64,000 bases of DNA. Source: Xestospongia muta (Eukaryota > Porifera > Demospongiae > Haplosclerida > Petrosiidae). The stretch lies in NCBI GenBank assembly GCA_963693285.1, contig OY848918.1, positions 5,895,876 to 5,959,875 on the forward strand, in the 5' to 3' direction. Positions 59,801-64,000 of this stretch are shown piece after piece (position 1 is the stretch's first letter; each line of letters starts with the position of its first letter). The notes below the pieces were generated by a model that had not been told where the DNA came from, did no database searches, and saw only the letters and a list, made by a program, of their open reading frames with translations. The translations under genes and the position numbers were made by a program.

Positions 59801-60539
59801 CTTTAAAAAATGTTGATAATTATGATAGTTTTGTAATTATTGTGACACTGTTAAAGTTGAATTATTACATTTAATTTTGTGGTGAATAAGATAAATATTG
59901 GAAGAAGGACAAGGTAGAAAGCCCTGATCATATTAATAGGCAAAAGTTTAATCGTTTTACAATCTGTGTTATGATCAATTTTCCTACTTATTATACACTA
60001 ATTGATTGATAAAGACAATATGTTTTTATGAATTTTTAAATGATCAGTTCAGGTGTATACAGAAGTATAGTAGTGAGATCATGATATGAAGTATGATTTG
60101 TTTAGCTTTGAAATATCATTTTAAATTGTCTAGAAATAAAAGTGTAGTGTACTTATATGTACCTCCTATTAAGGTACTGACATGAATTAAAATAGTTGAT
60201 AACATGAAAAGCTGTATACAAGTTATATTGTTGGCAAGTGCTGAATTGTTTGATTTAAGAAAATGTCAAAAAATGATTATCAGTAATGTATGTAGTGATT
60301 TCCTACATATTATGTCATGACAATTAAAAAGAATAATTAAAAGACAATATATATTTTTACGAAATCTGTGTTTTATACTGTTAGTGTAGTGTGTTAGTAG
60401 TTTAATTTGAGAGTTAATAATTTGATTGTTGATACAATAGAGTGGATGGAGTGCCCTTCATTATGCAAGTCATGAAGGATATACAAATATTGTGGAAGTA
60501 TTAGTCAACCATAATGCTGACATCAACATTGTTACTAAG
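38873..60539 (+). CDS. Giant ankyrin-repeat gene, 3' part beyond the window
   Basis: Exon 1 is 38873-38911 (MAARLIETEEEST); exon 2 is 42210-42302 (DDSLIECAKEGDLSRMKFAL then SRGADVNATDF, a capping repeat). Then come repeat exons of exactly 99 nt, all phase 0: A1 45544-45642, B2 48986-49084, A2 49786-49884, B3 59642-59740 and A3 60441-60539. Type A begins SGWSALHYASHEGYTNIVEV and ends NADINIVTK; type B begins EGSTPVMLAAKKGHKDVVLI and ends NLDLVNR. Each is one 33-residue ankyrin repeat. Because every repeat exon is symmetric and in phase 0, gain or loss of units keeps the frame. The gene continues past 64000. Introns are kilobases long and full of repeats, unlike the short introns elsewhere in the window. 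Partner and function unknown. Confidence 0.8.
40200..41430 (+). mobile_element. LINE (non-LTR retrotransposon) relic in intron 1 of the ankyrin gene
   Basis: Frameshifted pieces resemble the end of a LINE endonuclease domain and the linker to reverse transcriptase: NACRILPKVDILYNYAT near 40645; STIDLAFAPSVIDAPPISIL and PPVSSPDHTSLLF near 40810; YHLTDFVCANALLFSIDWKE with SWAIIKELFLCIM near 40955-41080. The STIDL.FAP segment is present twice, 350 bp apart (CTTAAGCAATTGTTAATG at 40759 and 41109), so the relic has a partial tandem duplication. No reverse transcriptase core seen. Confidence 0.6.
42303..44349. other. Intron 2 of the ankyrin gene, first part
   Basis: AT-rich DNA without recognisable gene, array or element. 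Confidence 0.5.
44350..44376 (+). pseudogene. Relic 3' end of a type B ankyrin exon
   Basis: AATTTAGACCTTGTTAACAA matches the last 20 nt or so of intact B exons, and the following TTAATGTTTTTACATAAAAA matches the intron start downstream of B exons. The donor is mutated (AAAGTTAAT instead of AGAGTAAGT). Confidence 0.65.
44580..45130. repeat. Loose AACAATAACTAAAAC-type low-complexity repeat
   Basis: Imperfect recurrences of ACAATAACTAAAAC and AACAATAACAAAACT over about 550 bp, partly interrupted. Probably an old tandem array. Confidence 0.6.
45772..45957 (+). other. Conserved intronic 61-codon frame, copy 1
   Basis: Begins MSEVVKPVWTCLHSSHTKTL and ends FKEILYMV. It lies 130 bp after ankyrin exon A1. 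Three other copies of the same length follow in the gene (47567, 50014, 60669). No family recognised and no splice evidence; it may only be duplicated intron sequence. Confidence 0.4.
46190..47265 (+). repeat. 145-bp satellite, array 1
   Basis: About seven monomers, each with the core ACAATATAATAG, three variable nt, then GTAAGTGTGATATAATG, and a T-rich part (TTTTATTTTATTTATTTAAT). The array runs straight into a truncated ankyrin exon at 47266. Confidence 0.9.
47266..47331 (+). pseudogene. Truncated type B ankyrin exon
   Basis: Keeps the last 22 codons of a B exon (KGHKDVVLILTQKGANLDLV) and a good donor. The first 11 codons and the acceptor are replaced by satellite sequence (ATTTGTATTTCAAAG). 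If the chance CAAAG were used as acceptor the frame would hold and give a shortened repeat, so it may not be fully silent. Confidence 0.75.
47567..47749 (+). other. Conserved intronic 61-codon frame, copy 2
   Basis: The same frame as at 45772, with three amino-acid changes near the start and at His to Gln. The ankyrin A exon that precedes the other copies has been deleted here. Confidence 0.4.
48000..48740 (+). repeat. 145-bp satellite, array 2
   Basis: Four to five monomers of the same family between the second 61-codon frame and ankyrin exon B2. Confidence 0.88.
50014..50199 (+). other. Conserved intronic 61-codon frame, copy 3
   Basis: Differs from copy 1 by two silent substitutions. It lies 129 bp after exon A2. 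Confidence 0.4.
50440..59400 (+). repeat. 145-bp satellite, array 3 (about 60 monomers)
   Basis: Fills nearly all of the 9.8-kb intron between exons A2 and B3. Three monomer forms can be told apart by their second halves: P (ATAATTTCACGTCTAC), Q (TTATTCCATGGCTACTCTG) and R (TTAATAATGCTGTGACTAC). The middle is almost free of indels. At about 57340-57480 a short non-satellite insert interrupts the array. Edges are more diverged than the centre. Confidence 0.95.
52913..55520 (+). repeat. Higher-order repeat, two 1304-bp units of nine monomers
   Basis: The monomer order P P Q Q R P P Q R occurs twice in a row. Marker variants recur exactly 1304 bp apart: TACACTG at 53301 and 54605, TGTGTTATTT at 52881 and 54185, TCTGTAAG at 53485 and 54789. 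The stretch before 52900 holds a variant order. Confidence 0.85.
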
Positions 60540-60668
60540 GTAACTCAATTGATGAGAATGAGTATTTTTAATGTAATCTTTAAAGTGTGTAAATTAATTT
60601 ACAGTAACTCTTAAAGAAGACATATCATATTCATTATAGTGATATTAAAATAACTGAGACAAACAAAC

Positions 60669-60854
60669 ATGAGTGAAGTAGTAAAGCCAGTATGGACGTG
60701 CCTACATAGTAGCCACACTAAAACACTTAAACATATTATCATATGTAAAGTGTATCATGCTATAGTCTATCAAACAATTTGGATCAGTTTTACAGAACTC
60801 CCTTTTCAAAATACAGATACCCACTATTTTAAAGAAATTCTTTATATGGTTTGA
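60669..60854 (+). other. Conserved intronic 61-codon frame, copy 4
   Basis: Like copy 3 with one Cys to Tyr change. It lies 129 bp after exon A3. Confidence 0.4.
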
Positions 60855-61099
60855 TAATAGTATATGATGATATATTTTTTAAAGCGTTTTAGTTGCTAGT
60901 CAGAAACTAACTTTATGTGTAAGCTAAAAGAAAAGTTGTGTTTAATAGAAATTCAATTTTCCTTCTTTGTTTTTCATTATGTTTACTATGAGAAAATGTC
61001 AATTCTCTCTCTATATTAAGAACAATAATATGTAACTTAACAAAGTCAGATACTGTTAATTGTGATACATGAGACAAAAATAAGAATTAAGTACAGTGT

Positions 61100-64000
61100 G
61101 ACATTTTGTTTGCATTATTTTTTTATCTTTCCATGTTTATGATATCATGATTACTTGTGATCTGAATGTCTCATATACAATTTAATAGGAGGTAAGTATA
61201 ACATAAATTCTAAGTTTATTTCAATGCAATATTTTTATTTTATTTATTTAATTGCTTCTTTCTTTCCATGTTTATGATTCCATGACTACTTGTCATCTGA
61301 ATGTGTCATTTACAATATAATAGCCGGTAAGTGTGATATAATGTAATATAAATTCTAAGTCTATTTCAATTTAATATTTTTATTTTATTTGTTTAATTGC
61401 TTCTTTCTTTCCATGTTTATGATTCTATGGCTACTTGTCATCTGATTGTGTCATTTACAATATAATAGTGGGTAAGTGTGATATAATGTATTATGAATTC
61501 TAAGTGTATTTCAATGCAATATTTTTATTTTATTTATTGAAATGCTTCTTTCTTTCCATGTTTATGATTCAATGACTACTTGTCATCTGATTGTGTCATT
61601 TACAATATGATAGTCCGTAAGTGTGATATAATGTAATATAAATTCTAAGTATATTTCAATGCAATATTTTTATTTTATTCATTTAATTGCTTCTTTCTTT
61701 CCATGTTTATGATTCCATGTCTACTCTGTCATGTGATTGTATTATTTACAATATAATAGTCGGTAAGTGTGATATAATGTAATACAAATTCTAAGTGTAT
61801 TTCAATATAATGTTTTTATTTTATTTATTTAATTGCTTCTTTTTTTCCCATGTTTATTATTTCATAACTACTTGTCATCTGATTGTGTCATTTACAATAT
61901 AATAGCGGGTAAGTGTGATATAATGTAATACAAATTCTAAGTGTATTTCAATGTAATGTTTTTATTTTATTTATTTAATTGCTTCTTTCTTTCCATGTTT
62001 ATTATTCCTTGACTACTTATCATCTGATTGTGTCATTTACAATATTATAGCAGGTAAGTGTGATATAATGTAATATAAATTTTAAGTGTATTTCAATTTA
62101 ATGTTTTCATTTATTTACTAATTTTTTTTTTGTTTACATATTAATAATGCTGTGACTACTTGTCATCTGATTGTGTCATTTACAATATAATAGGAGGTAA
62201 GTGTGATATAATGTAATATAAATTCTAAGTTTATTTCAATGCAATATTTTTATTTTATTTATTTAATTGCTTCTTTCTTTCCATGTTTATGATTCCATGA
62301 CTACTTGTCATCTGAATGTGTCATTTACAATATAATAGTGGGTAAGTGTGATATAATGTAATATAATTCTAAGTATATTTCAATGCAATATTTTTATTTA
62401 TTTATTTAATTGCTTCTTTCTTTTCATGTTTATGATTCCATGATTACTTGTCATCTGATTGTGTCATTTACAATATAAAAGCGGGTAAGTGTGTTATAAT
62501 GCAATATAAATTCTAAGTCTATTTCAATTTAATATTTTTATTTTATTTGTTTAATTGCTTCTTTCTTTCCATGTTTATGATTCTATGGCTACTTGTCATC
62601 TGATTGTGTCATTTACAATATAATAGTGGGTAAGTGTGATATAATGTATTATGAATTCTAAGTGTATTTCAATGCAATATTTTTATTTTATTTATTGAAA
62701 TGCTTCTTTCTTTCCATGTTTATGATTCAATGACTACTTGTCATCTGATTGTGTCATTTACAATATGATAGTCGGTAAGTGTGATATAATGTAATATAAA
62801 TTCTAAGTATATTTCAATGCAATATTTTTATTTTATTCATTTAATTGCTTCTTTCTTTCCATGTTTATGATTCCATGTCTACTCTGTCATGTGATTGTAT
62901 TATTTACAATATAATAGTCGGTAAGTGTGATATAATGTAATATAAATTCTAAGTATATTTCAATGCAATATTTTTATTTTATTCATTTAATTGCTTCTTT
63001 CTTTCCATGTTTATGATTCCATGTCTACTCTGTCATGTGATTGTATTATTTACAATATAATAGTCGGTAAGTGTGATATAATGTAATACAAATTCTAAGT
63101 GTATTTCAATATAATGTTTTAATTTTATTTATTTAATTGCTTCTTTTTTTCCCATGTTTATTATTTCATAACTACTTGTCATCTGATTGTGTCATTTACA
63201 ATATAATAGCGGGTAAGTGTGATATAATGTAATACAAATTCTAAGTGTATTTCAATGTAATGTTTTTATTTTATTTATTTAATTGCTTCTTTCTTTCCAC
63301 GTTTATTATTCCTTGACTACTTATCATCTGATTGTGTCATTTACAATATTATAGCAGGTAAGTGTGATATAATGTAATATAAATTTTAAGTGTATTTCAA
63401 TTTAATGTTTTCATTTATTTACTAATTTTTTTTTTGTTTACATATTAATGATGCTGTGACTACTTGTCATCTGATTGTGTCATTTACAATATAATAGCTG
63501 GTAAGTGTGATATAATGTAATATAAATTCTAAGTTTATTTCAATGCAATATTTTTATTTTATTTATTTAATTGCTTCTTTCTTTCCATGTTTATGATTCC
63601 ATGACTACTTGTCATCTGAATGTGTCATTTACAATATAATAGTGGGTAAGTGTGATATAATGTAATATAATTCTAAGTATATTTCAATGCAATATTTTTA
63701 TTTATTTATTTAATTGCTTCTTTCTTTTCATGTTTATGATTCCATGATTACTTGTCATCTGATTGTGTCATTTACAATATAAAAGCAGGTAAGTGTGTTA
63801 TAATGCAATATAAATTCTAAGTCTATTTCAATTTAATATTTTTATTTTATTTGTTTAATTGCTTCTTTCTTTCCATGTTTATGATTCTATGGCTACTTGT
63901 CATCTGATTGTGTCATTTACAATATAATAGTGGGTAAGTGTGATATAATGTATTATGAATTCTAAGTGTATTTCAATGCAATATTTTTATTTTATTTATT
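61100..64000 (+). repeat. 145-bp satellite, array 4, running off the window
   Basis: About 20 monomers with their own higher-order pattern: the marker GTTTAATTGC after TTTATTT recurs at 61391, 62549 and 63853 (spacings 1158 and 1304, that is 8 and 9 monomers). The order of variants matches the right end of array 3 (57700-58900). Confidence 0.92.

Overview
This window looks like nuclear DNA of an early-branching animal, most probably a demosponge of the Amphimedon type. That is an inference from AT-rich sequence, many very short introns (about 45-100 bp) with GT..AG ends, and a gene mix of SID-1-like channel, TRIM-NHL, SRCR receptors, death-fold proteins and ankyrin proteins. Most genes are split into many exons, so single long reading frames show only part of each gene. 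I rebuilt the exons by hand from splice sites, phase and family resemblance. No rRNA, tRNA or CRISPR array was recognised.

Layout. 1-2.5 kb: the 3' part of a SID1-type multi-pass membrane gene (+), followed by a 33-bp minisatellite. 2.8-4.7 kb: a TRIM-NHL gene (-) whose beta-propeller is cut to three blades. 5.0-5.2 kb: a loose filamin-domain fragment. 5.26-7.64 kb: a complete ten- or eleven-exon MMAA-type mitochondrial GTPase gene (-), with a 20-bp minisatellite in one intron. 8.4-8.8 kb: RING-domain debris. 9.1-21.3 kb: a tandem cluster of SRCR receptor genes (+), three apparently intact and one wrecked, each with signal peptide, two SRCR domains, a Cys-rich stretch, one membrane segment and a different cytoplasmic tail. 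21.35-26.1 kb: a nine-exon gene (+) that joins a death domain and two CARD-like helical modules to the coiled coil, filamin and NHL half of a TRIM-NHL protein. 26.3-27.8 kb: a tandem duplicate of its 3' half, with one nonsense codon. 27.9-28.8 kb: a frameshifted gene of unknown family (-).

28.9-37.3 kb is a graveyard of mobile elements: a hAT transposase tail, a MULE-like relic with SWIM and PHD-like motifs, and one apparently intact 2.5-kb pogo-family element whose two-exon transposase ends in a PHD finger. 38.9 kb to beyond the window is a giant ankyrin gene (+). Its repeats are encoded one per 99-nt, phase-0 exon, in two alternating types (A and B). The introns hold a LINE relic, a recurring 61-codon reading frame and four arrays of a roughly 145-bp satellite totalling about 13-14 kb. 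The largest array has a higher-order period of 1304 bp.

The most unusual items are the death-fold/NHL chimera with an unrecognised middle domain; the satellite, whose every monomer carries an acceptor-like AG placed 3 nt before a consensus 5' splice site; and the swapped cytoplasmic tails in the SRCR cluster, with relics of the other tail left downstream. The SRCR, TRIM and death-NHL genes together resemble an evolving recognition and signalling neighbourhood, but that is inference from domain content only.
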